DNA of 23,123 bases from CAYLSV01 sp964386435. Its GTDB lineage: Bacteria > Planctomycetota > Phycisphaerae > Tepidisphaerales > Tepidisphaeraceae. Within the stretch, counting starts at the first letter, position 1; every line of letters begins with the position of its first letter. The position numbers and the translations under genes are program-made. Below the pieces are notes generated by a model that was given only the letters and a program-made list of their open reading frames with translations, was not told the DNA's origin and did not search any database. The stretch covers positions 1 to 23,123 of the forward strand of contig CAYLSV010000051.1 in NCBI GenBank assembly GCA_964386435.1, written 5' to 3'. This document shows, piece by piece, positions 8,959 through 15,850 of the stretch.

Positions 8959-9408
8959 ATGCTCCCGCCCAAGAACGTCGAGTTCACCGTGACGACCTCT
9001 GCCCGGTGTGAGCTTGTCGACATCACCGCGCAGATCGAGCGGGCGGTGGGGCAGACGGAGTTGGTGGACGGCGTGGTGTACGTCTTCGTGCCGCACACGA
9101 CGGCCGGCGTGACCATCCAGGAAAACGCCGACCCGGACGTGAAGCACGATCTGCTGGCCAAGCTCGAGCAACTGGTGCCCCATCGCGAGAGTTACTACCG
9201 CCACGGCGAGGGCAACAGCGACAGCCACCTCAAAACCGCGATGGTCGGCAGCAGCGAGGTGATCTTCGCGGAGAAGCACACCGCCCGCCCCCGACCTCGC
9301 CTGCGGCTGGGGCAATGGCAAGGCGTCTACCTCGCCGAGTTCGACGGCCCGCGGGAGCGAAAGGTGTTGCTGAAAATCTGCGACTTCGGGCGGACGAAAA
9401 CGGACTAA
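8959..9408 (+). CDS. YjbQ/UPF0047 family protein
   Basis: A 149-aa member of the YjbQ family, sometimes annotated as a secondary thiamine-phosphate synthase enzyme because of weak activity reported for homologues; its true role is unsettled. Family blocks in order are FVPHTTAGVTIQENADPDV (about 35-53), YRHGEGNSDSHLKTAMVGSSEV (about 76-97) and LGQWQGVYLAEFDGPRERKV (about 116-135), the last being the family signature. The conserved His and acidic residues are all present. The ATG at 8959 follows TATCCT by 5 nt. A longer in-frame reading from 8905 would translate the 7-bp repeats and is rejected. The stop TAA lies inside the -10-like box of pyrD. Confidence 0.92.
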   Translation: MLPPKNVEFTVTTSARCELVDITAQIERAVGQTELVDGVVYVFVPHTTAGVTIQENADPDVKHDLLAKLEQLVPHRESYYRHGEGNSDSHLKTAMVGSSEVIFAEKHTARPRPRLRLGQWQGVYLAEFDGPRERKVLLKICDFGRTKTD

Positions 9409-9411
9409 CGT
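9406..9411 (+). promoter_or_regulatory. -10-like TAACGT, 6 nt before pyrD
   Basis: TAACGT includes the yjbQ stop codon and is followed by six bases before the GTG at 9418. Either this is a leaderless internal promoter or the hexamer is partly forced by the stop. Confidence 0.35.
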
Positions 9412-9417
9412 GACGAC

Positions 9418-10416
9418 GTGCGGCGCCTCGCGGGACGACTTTCCTACCACGCCCTGCGGCTGCTGCCGCCGGAGGCGGCGCATGAAGTCGGCAAGGCGGC
9501 GATGAAGCGCGGCCTGCTTGCCGGCGGCGAGCCGGTGCGTCGGCCGGTGACGCTCTTCGGTACCGAGCTGCCCAACCCGATCGGCATGGCCGCCGGCTTC
9601 GACAAGAACGGCGAGTTGCTGCACAACCTGCACCGTTACGGCTTCGGCTTCGCCGAAGTTGGCAGCGTCACCCGTCGCGGCGGGCCGGGCAACCCCAAGC
9701 CGCGGATGTTCCGGCTGGATTACCCCGATGTCATGAACCGCATGGGCCTCAACGGCGATCCGGCCGAAATCGTCGCTGCCCGGCTGCGAAACAGCCCGAC
9801 GCCGTTGTTCGGCGTGAACGTCGCCAAGACGCACGACCCGCAAATCGTCGGCGACGCCGCCATCGAGGACGTGGCGGCAACCTACGAGCTCGTCCGCGAC
9901 CTTGGCTTTTACACCGTGCTGAACGTCTCGTGCCCGAACACCCGCGAAGGCAAAACCTTCGAGGAGCCGGCGGCGCTGGCGGAGTTGCTGGCGGCGGTGC
10001 AACCGCTCCGCCGGGCGGTGCCAATGTGCGTAAAGCTCTCGCCGCGCGACGAGGCGGCCGATTATGCTCAGGTACTGCAAGTTTGCGAAGCCGCCGGCGT
10101 TGACGGCTACGTCGCCGTCAACACCCGCCCGGTGAACAACGCCCACGGCAAAGGCGGCCAGAGCGGCACCACCCTCGCCACCGTCGCCCGACAAGCGGCG
10201 ACGTTCATCACCCGCGAAACCGACAAGCCCGTCCTCGGCTGCGGCGGCGTCTTCACCCCCACCGACGCCCGCGCCCTGCTCGCCGCCGGCGCAACCGTGG
10301 TGCAGGCATACAACGGCCTGGTCCGCGGCCCGCACGCCGGGCCAACGTTCGCAAGCGAACTCGCGGCCGGCGTGCTTAAAGGATCGGGCGTCGCTGAAAC
10401 CCCCACCGCTGCGTAG
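9418..10416 (+). CDS. pyrD: dihydroorotate dehydrogenase, class 2-like (with Cys at the catalytic base position)
   Basis: A 332-aa enzyme that oxidises dihydroorotate to orotate in pyrimidine synthesis. Class 2 (quinone-linked, membrane-associated) features are the N-terminal amphipathic helices (LSYHALRLLPPEAAHEVG), the length close to the E. coli enzyme (336 aa), GMAAGFDKNGE, GNPKPRMFRL, NRMGLNG and the C-terminal FMN-binding segments LGCGGVFTP and VQAYNGLVRGP. The catalytic block reads NVSCPNT (169-175), with Cys172 where class 2 enzymes usually have Ser; Cys is typical of class 1. The GTG start at 9418 gives the standard N-terminus and lies 6 nt after TAACGT. The last nine codons lie inside the left arm of a long hairpin, so the C-terminus GVAETPTAA is probably repeat-derived. 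Confidence 0.94.
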   Translation: MRRLAGRLSYHALRLLPPEAAHEVGKAAMKRGLLAGGEPVRRPVTLFGTELPNPIGMAAGFDKNGELLHNLHRYGFGFAEVGSVTRRGGPGNPKPRMFRLDYPDVMNRMGLNGDPAEIVAARLRNSPTPLFGVNVAKTHDPQIVGDAAIEDVAATYELVRDLGFYTVLNVSCPNTREGKTFEEPAALAELLAAVQPLRRAVPMCVKLSPRDEAADYAQVLQVCEAAGVDGYVAVNTRPVNNAHGKGGQSGTTLATVARQAATFITRETDKPVLGCGGVFTPTDARALLAAGATVVQAYNGLVRGPHAGPTFASELAAGVLKGSGVAETPTAA

Positions 10417-10498
10417 CAGCGGGGCTACACACCAAGTGCAACTTGGCACCGTGTGCGTGGCCCCGCTGCTACGCAGCGGTGGGGTTTCAGCGTCGCCC
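10386..10498. repeat. long imperfect palindrome (arms about 46 nt) spanning the pyrD stop codon
   Basis: The left arm (10386-10432) and right arm (10451-10498) are complementary except for a few mismatches and indels. Both contain CCGCTGCGTAGCAGCGG, itself palindromic. The tip has a small second hairpin, CCAAGT-GCA-ACTTGG. It covers the end of pyrD and could end its transcript. The rest of the gap to 10637 (about 140 nt) shows no gene or RNA that I can recognise. Confidence 0.85.
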
Positions 10499-10637
10499 AC
10501 CAAACGACAAAGCTTCATCCCGCGGCTTCTTCGCCAGGTAGGGCCAGCCGAGAGATACCTTTGTCCACAACGACCTCGTCGAGGCACAAGCCCCCTCTCG
10601 GTTTGCATCTTTCCGCGTCTGATGTATTTGTTGATCC

Positions 10638-11552
10638 GTGGCCCTTCTCGCCCTCGGCACCACGCCCACGGTTCAGCGGACGCTGACCTTCGATCGCCTG
10701 CGCGTCGGCGGCGTCAATCGGGCGGCGTCGTGCCATGACTTTGCCAGCGGCAAGGCGGTGAACGTCGCCCGCGTGCTGGCGGCGCTGGGCGAGCCCACCA
10801 CCGTCCTCGGCCTGGCCGGCGGGGTGCGGGGCGAGCTGCTGCGGCGGGATCTGGGCGATGCGGGCATCCCGCACGAGCTTGTCGCCGTCGAGTCGAGCAC
10901 GCGGCTTTGCGTCACCGTGGTCAGCGAGGGCGACCGCTCGGCCACCGAACTCGTGGAGGAGCCGGGCGAGGTCAGTTTCGACGACGGCCGGCGGCTGCTG
11001 ACACTACTGGGCGAGCGGCTCGGTGGCGTCTCCCACCTGATCGTCAGCGGCTCGCTCGCGCCCGGCCTGACCGAGACGTACCACGAGCAATGCGTCGCCA
11101 CCGCTCACGAGGCCGGGGCGGCGTGCGTCATCGACGGTCGCGGCCCGCCGTTGCTCGCGGCGTTGCGGGAGGGGCCGATGGTCGCGCGGATGAACGCCGA
11201 AGAACTCGCCACCACCGTCGGCCGGCCGACGTCGAGTCAGTCGGCTTTGCGGGAGGCGATGCGCGAGATCGTCGCCGCCGGGGCGGCATGGTGCGTTGTC
11301 ACCCGCGGCCTGGGCGGTGCATCGGCGACCAACGGCGACGAGTTTTGGGACGTGCCCACGCCCCGCGTCGAGACGGTCAGCGCCGTGGGCAGCGGCGACG
11401 CCTTCACGGCCGGCCTGACCCTGGCCATGAGCCGCGGCGACTCCGTGCCCACCGCCTGCCGCTACGCCGCCGCCTGCGGCGCGGCCAACGCCATGGTTGC
11501 CCACGCCGGCCACATCAACGCCGCGGCCGTCACCCGCTTGTTCGGCGGGTAA
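10638..11552 (+). CDS. PfkB-family sugar kinase, 1-phosphofructokinase/tagatose-6-phosphate kinase group
   Basis: A 304-aa ribokinase-fold kinase. The N-terminal substrate block VNRAASCHDFASGKAVNVAR (about 26-45), GLAGGVRGELLRRDL, SGSLAPG (137-143), the MNAEEL segment and the C-terminal ATP/anion-hole signature GSGDAFTAGL (251-260, catalytic Asp254) are all present. The group phosphorylates hexose phosphates (fructose-1-P, tagatose-6-P) or hexoses. The usual Asp in the N-terminal NPxxD motif is replaced: the stretch reads GTTPTVQRTL, with Gln13, so the substrate should not be assumed. The GTG start at 10638 gives the expected first strand (ALLALGTTP). No fructose PTS or tagatose genes are nearby. 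Confidence 0.88.
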   Translation: MALLALGTTPTVQRTLTFDRLRVGGVNRAASCHDFASGKAVNVARVLAALGEPTTVLGLAGGVRGELLRRDLGDAGIPHELVAVESSTRLCVTVVSEGDRSATELVEEPGEVSFDDGRRLLTLLGERLGGVSHLIVSGSLAPGLTETYHEQCVATAHEAGAACVIDGRGPPLLAALREGPMVARMNAEELATTVGRPTSSQSALREAMREIVAAGAAWCVVTRGLGGASATNGDEFWDVPTPRVETVSAVGSGDAFTAGLTLAMSRGDSVPTACRYAAACGAANAMVAHAGHINAAAVTRLFGG

Positions 11553-11760
11553 TCTAGTGTCCGCCGCGAAGGTGGCCGACTGCCGCCGTGGTGTCGGTGA
11601 GGCCGATGGTGGGCCGATGATTACTCGAAACCGGCGACAAATACGCGTTTTGCGACGGGGTGCGGATCAACGCCACCGGGCAACAAGACCCGCTGCGCCA
11701 TTCGCCCACACTGGCGGGGCCGAGCCACACCGGCAACCGAGTTGATACGCGGCAGGCCCC
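11553..11760. other. intergenic region between convergent genes, no gene seen
   Basis: 208 nt between the PfkB gene and the convergent acetyltransferase gene. One plus-strand frame reads protein-like (ETGDKYAFCDGVRINATG), but it begins directly after a stop, has no start signal and is not convincing. No tRNA fold or terminator with a T-run was found. Confidence 0.4.
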
Positions 11761-12867
11761 TCACGCCGCCAAGAGCTTTCGCTCCTGCACGGCCAGCAAC
11801 TTCTGTAACCCGTCTCCGCACGGCAGGGCGGTGGGGCGGCTCACGTCGTACTTCTCCGCCGGCAACAGCAACCCGCCGGCGTTGGCGTGGGCGAGCCATC
11901 GGTCGCGTAGCTCCCGCACCGCCGACGCCAGCGTCGGGTCGTACATTGGCCGCTTCTTCTCTCTCGCCGGCTTCTTCGCCGTCGGTAGTTTCTTCACAAG
12001 CACGCACTCCTTCGGCACCAGGAACGGCCCGCCATGCGGCACGTCCGCCTCCCGCCGGCACATCTCGGCCGTCACGAGTCGCTTGCCGTTTTTGTAGAAC
12101 TGCCCGTCCCGCTCCTCCACGTCGCTCGCCTTCGCCGCCGGCTCGACGACCTCCTCGCCCACCGTCGGCAGCACGATCGGCCGCGCGTCCCGCCAGTGCT
12201 GATCCGCCGGGATCGGCAGCACCACCCGATCCTCCCGCAACACCCCGCTCCCCGTCACACTCGGATACCACCACGGTGTCGTCTCGTCCTCGGCGTGAAC
12301 CCGCTTTTGCCAGAAGATGTGGGTGCGCGGAAGGGATGAAGGGACTGAGGGACGAAGGGACGAAGTGCCGAAGCCGGATTCGGATTCTGCCCCTGTGTCC
12401 CTTAGTCCCTTTGTCCCTTTGTCCCTCCCTGACCGACCCGCCCGGTACGCCAGCGCCATAAACCCCATCGCCTCCCAAAACTCGTTCGCCGCCAGATCCT
12501 GCGCGCACCACGCACAGCACAGCCGGGTCCCCCAAGGCCACGACGCGAACAGCTCGCGGAGCAACACCGCCCCCACGTTCTTCCGCCGATGCCCCGGATC
12601 GACGGCCATCTGGTACACGACGCCCACCTCCTCCCGCTTGTGGTACGAATCGCTCCCGATCACGTACCCCGCCAACCTGCCACCTGGCGAGCGTGCCACC
12701 AACACCTCCCCCAACTTCACCTTCCCCTCCAGCGCCGCCCGAGGCAAGAACCCCAGCGCCTTCGAGTTCGCCTTCTGCAACACATCAATCTCCGGCAGAT
12801 CGGCCAAGGTCGCCGAAACCACCGTCACATCCGCACAAGGAATCTTGGGCAACTTCATCGTGTCCAT
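11761..12867 (-). CDS. GNAT-family acetyltransferase with unknown C-terminal domain and an in-frame repeat insertion
   Basis: A 368-aa protein. Residues about 8-140 form a GNAT domain: strand VTVVSATLADLPEI, motif A VYQMAVDPGHRRKNVGAVLLREL (acetyl-CoA pyrophosphate loop RRKNVG), and motif B NEFWEAMGFMALAYRAG. The GNAT fold should continue with RTHIFWQKRV, but 33 codons of a hairpin-forming repeat (12330-12428) lie between. The C-terminal half (about 190-368) is unrecognised, with short blocks such as LVTAEMCRRE, VPKECVLVKKL and basic KKPAREKKRP. The start at 12867 is chosen because GGAG lies 6 nt upstream (alternatively TATGGA, 7 nt); starts at 12879, 12858 or GTG 12912 are possible, the last overlapping a repeat. 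Substrate unknown. Confidence 0.75.
   Translation of the reverse strand: MDTMKLPKIPCADVTVVSATLADLPEIDVLQKANSKALGFLPRAALEGKVKLGEVLVARSPGGRLAGYVIGSDSYHKREEVGVVYQMAVDPGHRRKNVGAVLLRELFASWPWGTRLCCAWCAQDLAANEFWEAMGFMALAYRAGRSGRDKGTKGLRDTGAESESGFGTSSLRPSVPSSLPRTHIFWQKRVHAEDETTPWWYPSVTGSGVLREDRVVLPIPADQHWRDARPIVLPTVGEEVVEPAAKASDVEERDGQFYKNGKRLVTAEMCRREADVPHGGPFLVPKECVLVKKLPTAKKPAREKKRPMYDPTLASAVRELRDRWLAHANAGGLLLPAEKYDVSRPTALPCGDGLQKLLAVQERKLLAA
12330..12428. repeat. 99-bp inverted repeat of 8-bp tandem units inside a coding sequence
   Basis: The left arm holds units GAAGGGAT, GAAGGGAC, TGAGGGAC, GAAGGGAC (12330-12361). The right arm holds their complements GTCCCTTA, GTCCCTTT, GTCCCTTT, GTCCCTCC (12397-12428). 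The loop contains CCGAA-GCCGGA-TTCGG. Length 99 = 33 codons, so the acetyltransferase frame is kept. Confidence 0.88.
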
Positions 12868-12900
12868 CGTCGTCTCCATACAAAAGAACCAAGTATCGTC

Positions 12901-13048
12901 GATGAGAGGCACGCCCGTCAGGAAGTGCGGACGGCGCAGCCGTCAACACACACCGACGCCCGAACCCAGTTACCGCACCACGACATTAAATCGCACCCGC
13001 CGACGCGGGCTTTGTTCGCCGCACTCCCTGACGGTCGTGCCTCGCATC
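12901..13048. repeat. dispersed inverted-repeat element, copy 1
   Basis: Arms 12901-12930 and 13019-13048 are complementary in 27 of 30 positions, separated by about 88 nt that hold a small hairpin GACGGC-GCA-GCCGTC. The arm core AGGCxCGxCCGTxAGG and the inner GGCGCAGCCG are shared with the element at 13503-13597. It fills the gap between the acetyltransferase start and the gene at 13077. Confidence 0.8.
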
Positions 13049-13064
13049 ACGTCGCCGACTCCGG

Positions 13065-13070
13065 TACGCT
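13065..13070 (+). promoter_or_regulatory. -10-like TACGCT, 6 nt before the GTG at 13077
   Basis: TACGCT, then six bases, then GTG, with no Shine-Dalgarno sequence. No good -35 was seen; the repeat arm ends 17 nt upstream. Confidence 0.4.
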
Positions 13071-13076
13071 CTTCCC

Positions 13077-13469
13077 GTGCGCCACGTCCGCCGCCTGCTG
13101 ATGGCCCTCGCTTTGCTCCTGCTCATTTGGGTTCCGGCAAGCTTCTTCGTCACGCTCGGCCCAATCGACATCACCGCGTCGATCTCACTCGCCTTACTTG
13201 ATGGTGAGTTCCGGGCTGTTTCGATCAACACCACAAAGGTGCCAACGTTCGGCTACCACGTTCCGACAACCGCAGACATCGTCCTAATCGATTTCCGCGA
13301 GCACGACGACCATCTCTGGTCGTACGGGAGTGGCGGGAGCCCCAGTGGCAACTTTACGATCTTCACCTTCACCCTCTGGCCGCTCATCCCCATCCTCGCC
13401 GCCTGGCCCCTCACCACCTGGACTTGGCAACGCCTCACCCACCGCCAACCCCGCGGCTTCGACGTCTAA
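13077..13469 (+). CDS. small membrane protein with two TM segments, unknown function
   Basis: A 130-aa protein. The N-terminal segment (about 6-27, LLMALALLLLIWVPASFFV) may be a membrane anchor or signal. An extracytoplasmic middle part (about 28-92) contains DITASISLALLDGEFRAV and DIVLIDFREHDDHLW, and a second membrane segment (about 94-112, FTFTLWPLIPILAAWPL) is followed by a basic tail. The GTG start is supported by the TACGCT box 6 nt upstream; ATG at 13101 would trim the Arg-rich end. The gene lies between two copies of the same palindromic repeat family and may have moved as a unit, though nothing shows mobility directly. Confidence 0.6.
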   Translation: MRHVRRLLMALALLLLIWVPASFFVTLGPIDITASISLALLDGEFRAVSINTTKVPTFGYHVPTTADIVLIDFREHDDHLWSYGSGGSPSGNFTIFTFTLWPLIPILAAWPLTTWTWQRLTHRQPRGFDV

Positions 13470-13502
13470 CCAACACCAACTTCTCTACCAACGCCCACAA
13501 CC

Positions 13503-13597
13503 AGGCCCAACCGTGAGGAAGGGTGCCGGCGCAGCCGGCCTCGGCTATTGACGCCCGGTCACCGGCTGCGCCGGCACCCTCCCTCACGGTCGGGCCT
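13503..13597. repeat. dispersed inverted-repeat element, copy 2; possible bidirectional terminator
   Basis: Arms 13503-13538 and 13562-13597 match in 34 of 36 positions around a 23-nt loop. Each arm contains GCCGGC-GCA-GCCGG. It sits between convergent genes ending at 13469 and 13634, so it could stop both transcripts. Confidence 0.88.
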
Positions 13598-13633
13598 CGT
13601 CGTGGACGTTGCTGCCGGTTCGTACCGCCGCCC

Positions 13634-14326
13634 TCACGCGGCCTCGGCCGTCGCCGTGCCGAGCAGGCCAGGCACGTTCGTCGGCACCGGGCGGGCCAAC
13701 GGGCCGTGCTCGCCCTTGCGGTTGTAGTACGCCGCCGACAGCCACACCGTCGCCCCGGCCGGCGTCTCCGGCGGCAGGGTGACGTCGTACATCTTGCTCG
13801 TCCACAACCCCGCCGACCGCCACTCCCGCACCGTCTGCGGCGGCAGGGCACCGACGTGGTAATACACCGTCGCCCCCGACGACCCGCCCGGCCGGGCGAT
13901 CCCGCCCTCGCCGTTGCGGACCCGCACCCGCAGCGTGTGCCCGACCGCCTGCAACACCTCGACCTGCGGCTGCTCGCTCGGCGGCGGCGTGGGCGTCCGC
14001 ACCCGGTCCCGGATTGGAATGTCCAGCTGCGACCGCTTGGCGTCCGTCATCATCGGCCACGCCTCGCAGATCGCCACGAGACCCCGCGACCCGTTCCGCA
14101 AATGCTCGGCCGCCTCGTTCTTGAGGATGATCAGCGTCCGCGTCGTCTCGTTCGGGTTGTCACAAGCCGCCAGCGCATCCCGGAACCGCTCGAACGAGTT
14201 CCGGTACTCCGCCATCTGCTCCACCGACAACCCATAGTCCGTCGGCACCGGCTCCGCCGTCCCAATGAACGCCGTCGCCCACTTGAGCAACCCCGAATCC
14301 GACCGCCACCGTCTGTTGAGCTTCAT
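13634..14326 (-). CDS. hypothetical protein with helical N-terminus and beta-rich C-terminus
   Basis: A 230-aa protein, function unknown. The N-terminal half is helical (YGLSVEQMAEYRNSFERFRDALAACDNPNETTRTLIILKNEAAEHLRN). A Pro-rich linker (RTPTPPPSEQPQ, about 109-120) joins a C-terminal beta domain (about 121-220) with GATVYYHVGALPP, YDVTLPPETPAGATVWLSAAYYNRKGEHGP, which looks like a fibronectin/Ig-type sandwich. From memory this architecture recurs in planctomycete hypothetical proteins. The ATG at 14326 has AAGGAAG 5-6 nt upstream, one of the few clear ribosome-binding sites here. No signal peptide was found. Confidence 0.72.
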   Translation of the reverse strand: MKLNRRWRSDSGLLKWATAFIGTAEPVPTDYGLSVEQMAEYRNSFERFRDALAACDNPNETTRTLIILKNEAAEHLRNGSRGLVAICEAWPMMTDAKRSQLDIPIRDRVRTPTPPPSEQPQVEVLQAVGHTLRVRVRNGEGGIARPGGSSGATVYYHVGALPPQTVREWRSAGLWTSKMYDVTLPPETPAGATVWLSAAYYNRKGEHGPLARPVPTNVPGLLGTATAEAA

Positions 14327-14352
14327 GTCTGCTTCCTTGTGAGAACCCTCGA

Positions 14353-14940
14353 ATGGCCGAACCGATGCCGGCCCACCCCTTCACCATCGACTTCTCTAAC
14401 CGCCCGCTTGAAGCCGCCACGCCCCAAAACACACCGCCCATAAAACCGCCCACATCAGCCACAGCACGCCACACGCTTGCGAAGGCACGACGAGACGAGC
14501 CCAAAACTAGTAGGAACCTACCCCTCGTTCCCCCTGATCTGCCCCTCGTTCCCCCTGATCTACCCCCCGTTCCCCCTGATCTGCCCCTCGTTCCGCCTGA
14601 TTTGCCCTTCGTCCCGCCTGATCCGCCCCTCGTTCCCCCTGATCTGCCCGTCGTTCCCCCTGATCTGCCCCTCGTTCCACCAGTTTCGGCACAAACTCCA
14701 CGAAACCAAGGCCGGGTTTCACCTAACACACATCAGATTCCACCACGTCCGCCTCAGCCTTCAACTGGCCCAGCTCAGACATCCTCAGCCCCAAAGCTCT
14801 TTAGCGGGTATCACAGGGCATCACCCCGAAGCGACATCAACACACGACCGACCCACGCCAAACGAAGCCACGGCACGGCCGGAATGCAGTGCCACTCGCC
14901 TCATGCTGAATCTTCTGCGAGTGCCTCTTTGACATTTTGA
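14353..14940 (+). CDS. possible Pro-rich repeat protein, doubtful
   Basis: An open frame of 195 codons starting MAEPMPAHPFTIDFSNRPLE. The first 28 codons are strongly GC-rich at third positions, which is protein-like. The middle reads seven PLVPPDL-type heptads from a 21-bp DNA repeat that is open in several frames, and the end is low in coding signal and overlaps the convergent gene at 14901. There is no ribosome-binding site or -10-like box. It could be a real secreted or linker-like protein, or chance. If it is rejected, the stretch 14327-14900 holds only the repeat array. Confidence 0.2.
   Translation: MAEPMPAHPFTIDFSNRPLEAATPQNTPPIKPPTSATARHTLAKARRDEPKTSRNLPLVPPDLPLVPPDLPPVPPDLPLVPPDLPFVPPDPPLVPPDLPVVPPDLPLVPPVSAQTPRNQGRVSPNTHQIPPRPPQPSTGPAQTSSAPKLFSGYHRASPRSDINTRPTHAKRSHGTAGMQCHSPHAESSASASLTF
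14521..14688. repeat. 21-bp tandem repeat array (minisatellite), about 8 units
   Basis: Seven full units of the type CCCCTCGTTCCCCCTGATCT(G) and a diverged eighth. Unit length is a multiple of three and has no stop in several frames, so long open frames on both strands here are expected by chance. Substitutions among units fall on all three codon positions of the plus-strand frame. Confidence 0.92.
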
Positions 14941-15266
14941 AGAACCTGATCCCATCCCGTCACGACTCGACTGGCTTCATCGAACAGTACCTCAAGGATG
15001 CTTGGGTGATCTCGTTCACGATCAGACTTGAACTCAACCATCTCGCCAACTAGATCGCCTCCAGCACCGAAGACGGCCAGGGCAAACCTAGAGTCTCCGT
15101 AATCCTCCTTGTATGACACGACGATCCAAGCCTCACCCAATTTGACCTCGAAGTTCGTGTCCCAATCTGCTGCTGTGACGTCACGCTCTTTCCATTCCAG
15201 ACGGTTCGTCTGGGATCGCTTGAGAAGCATCTCAGCAAGATCTCTCATGTCCTTGTCTGGGATCAT
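14901..15266 (-). CDS. small soluble hypothetical protein, second gene of a coupled pair
   Basis: A 121-aa protein, function unknown. It has helix MRDLAEMLLKRSQTNRLEWKE, then strands FEVKLGEAWIVVSYKE, RFALAVFGAGGDLVGEMVEF, and a final helical part ILEVLFDEASRVVTGWDQVLQNVKEAL. This pattern (short helix with a conserved W, beta-sheet, helix) resembles small proteins or domains I recall near phage-defence and TIR-type genes, but I cannot name a family. Its ATG overlaps the stop of the upstream membrane protein (ATGA at 15263-15266), so the two are translationally coupled. Third-position GC is lower than in the housekeeping genes, suggesting acquisition. Confidence 0.65.
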   Translation of the reverse strand: MIPDKDMRDLAEMLLKRSQTNRLEWKERDVTAADWDTNFEVKLGEAWIVVSYKEDYGDSRFALAVFGAGGDLVGEMVEFKSDRERDHPSILEVLFDEASRVVTGWDQVLQNVKEALAEDSA

Positions 15267-15817
15267 CGCGGGCCTCCAACTGCGGGCGAGGGTCCGGACA
15301 GCGGGGCCGCGCGGCCACCGAGTTCCAGATCCACGGCGCGGCAGAACTTTAGCCACCCTGACCGGGTTCGGGCGGTGAACCCCTCACCCGTGGCCTCATA
15401 AGTGCGAAAACGGGACTCCCAATCGCCCAACTCCTTACGTAGTTGCATGAAGCGGTGCTGCTCCGCTTCGTCCGCCGAGCGGAATTGGGCGAATTGCTCG
15501 CGGAAGTCACCGAGACGGGTTAACGCCTCGGGCCAAGCAAGCTGTTGGACGTGTCGCTTGACGTCTCGGAAGTGGCGAACTGCCATGGCGGTGATGTGAG
15601 CTTCGTACTCCGACCTCAACTCCTCGAAGGTCGTTTCCGCCGCAGCGCTCGCTGCCACTGCGACTGCCGTTTGCGCCTTGACTTGCCGTAGCGTCAACCA
15701 CAACGCCACAGCCGAGACGACCAAGCCCGCGCACGTGACAGCAGTACCGAAGATGCCAAGGATTGTCCAGAAGTCGGCCCACCACGGGGTGAGAAGACGA
15801 TCGGTGGAGGCAAGCAT
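15263..15817 (-). CDS. single-TM protein with long helical cytoplasmic part, first gene of a coupled pair
   Basis: A 184-aa protein, function unknown. One membrane segment (about 18-42, TILGIFGTAVTCAGLVVSAVALWLTL) is followed by a long helical region (about 44-150: RQVKAQTAVAVAASAAAETTF, RHFRDVKRHVQQL, RLGDFREQFAQF) with coiled-coil character and a C-terminal tail rich in Gly/Pro. ATG 15817 is the conservative start; GTG 15841 would begin nearly at the predicted transcription start, and ATG 15865 would overlap the promoter. Its stop overlaps the downstream gene's ATG. The location just after a restriction-modification gene, and a promoter preceded by three phased repeats, suggest a regulated accessory or defence function. 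Codon bias is weaker than in the housekeeping genes. Confidence 0.65.
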   Translation of the reverse strand: MLASTDRLLTPWWADFWTILGIFGTAVTCAGLVVSAVALWLTLRQVKAQTAVAVAASAAAETTFEELRSEYEAHITAMAVRHFRDVKRHVQQLAWPEALTRLGDFREQFAQFRSADEAEQHRFMQLRKELGDWESRFRTYEATGEGFTARTRSGWLKFCRAVDLELGGRAAPLSGPSPAVGGPR

Positions 15818-15850
15818 GTTGACGGTGTCGGTCGACCACACGACGGCGCG

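Noticed and set aside
8947..10608. 553-codon minus-strand open frame over yjbQ and pyrD
   Set aside because: Antisense shadow of two well-recognised plus-strand genes.
11600..11760. tRNA or a gene fragment between the PfkB and GNAT genes
   Set aside because: A T-loop-like string occurs on the minus strand, but the arms do not pair. The protein-like plus-strand frame starts immediately after a stop and has no start signal.
14160..14729. Minus-strand Gly/Arg-rich repeat protein over the 21-bp array
   Set aside because: The 21-bp unit has no stop in several frames, and this frame overlaps the better-supported gene at 13634-14326.
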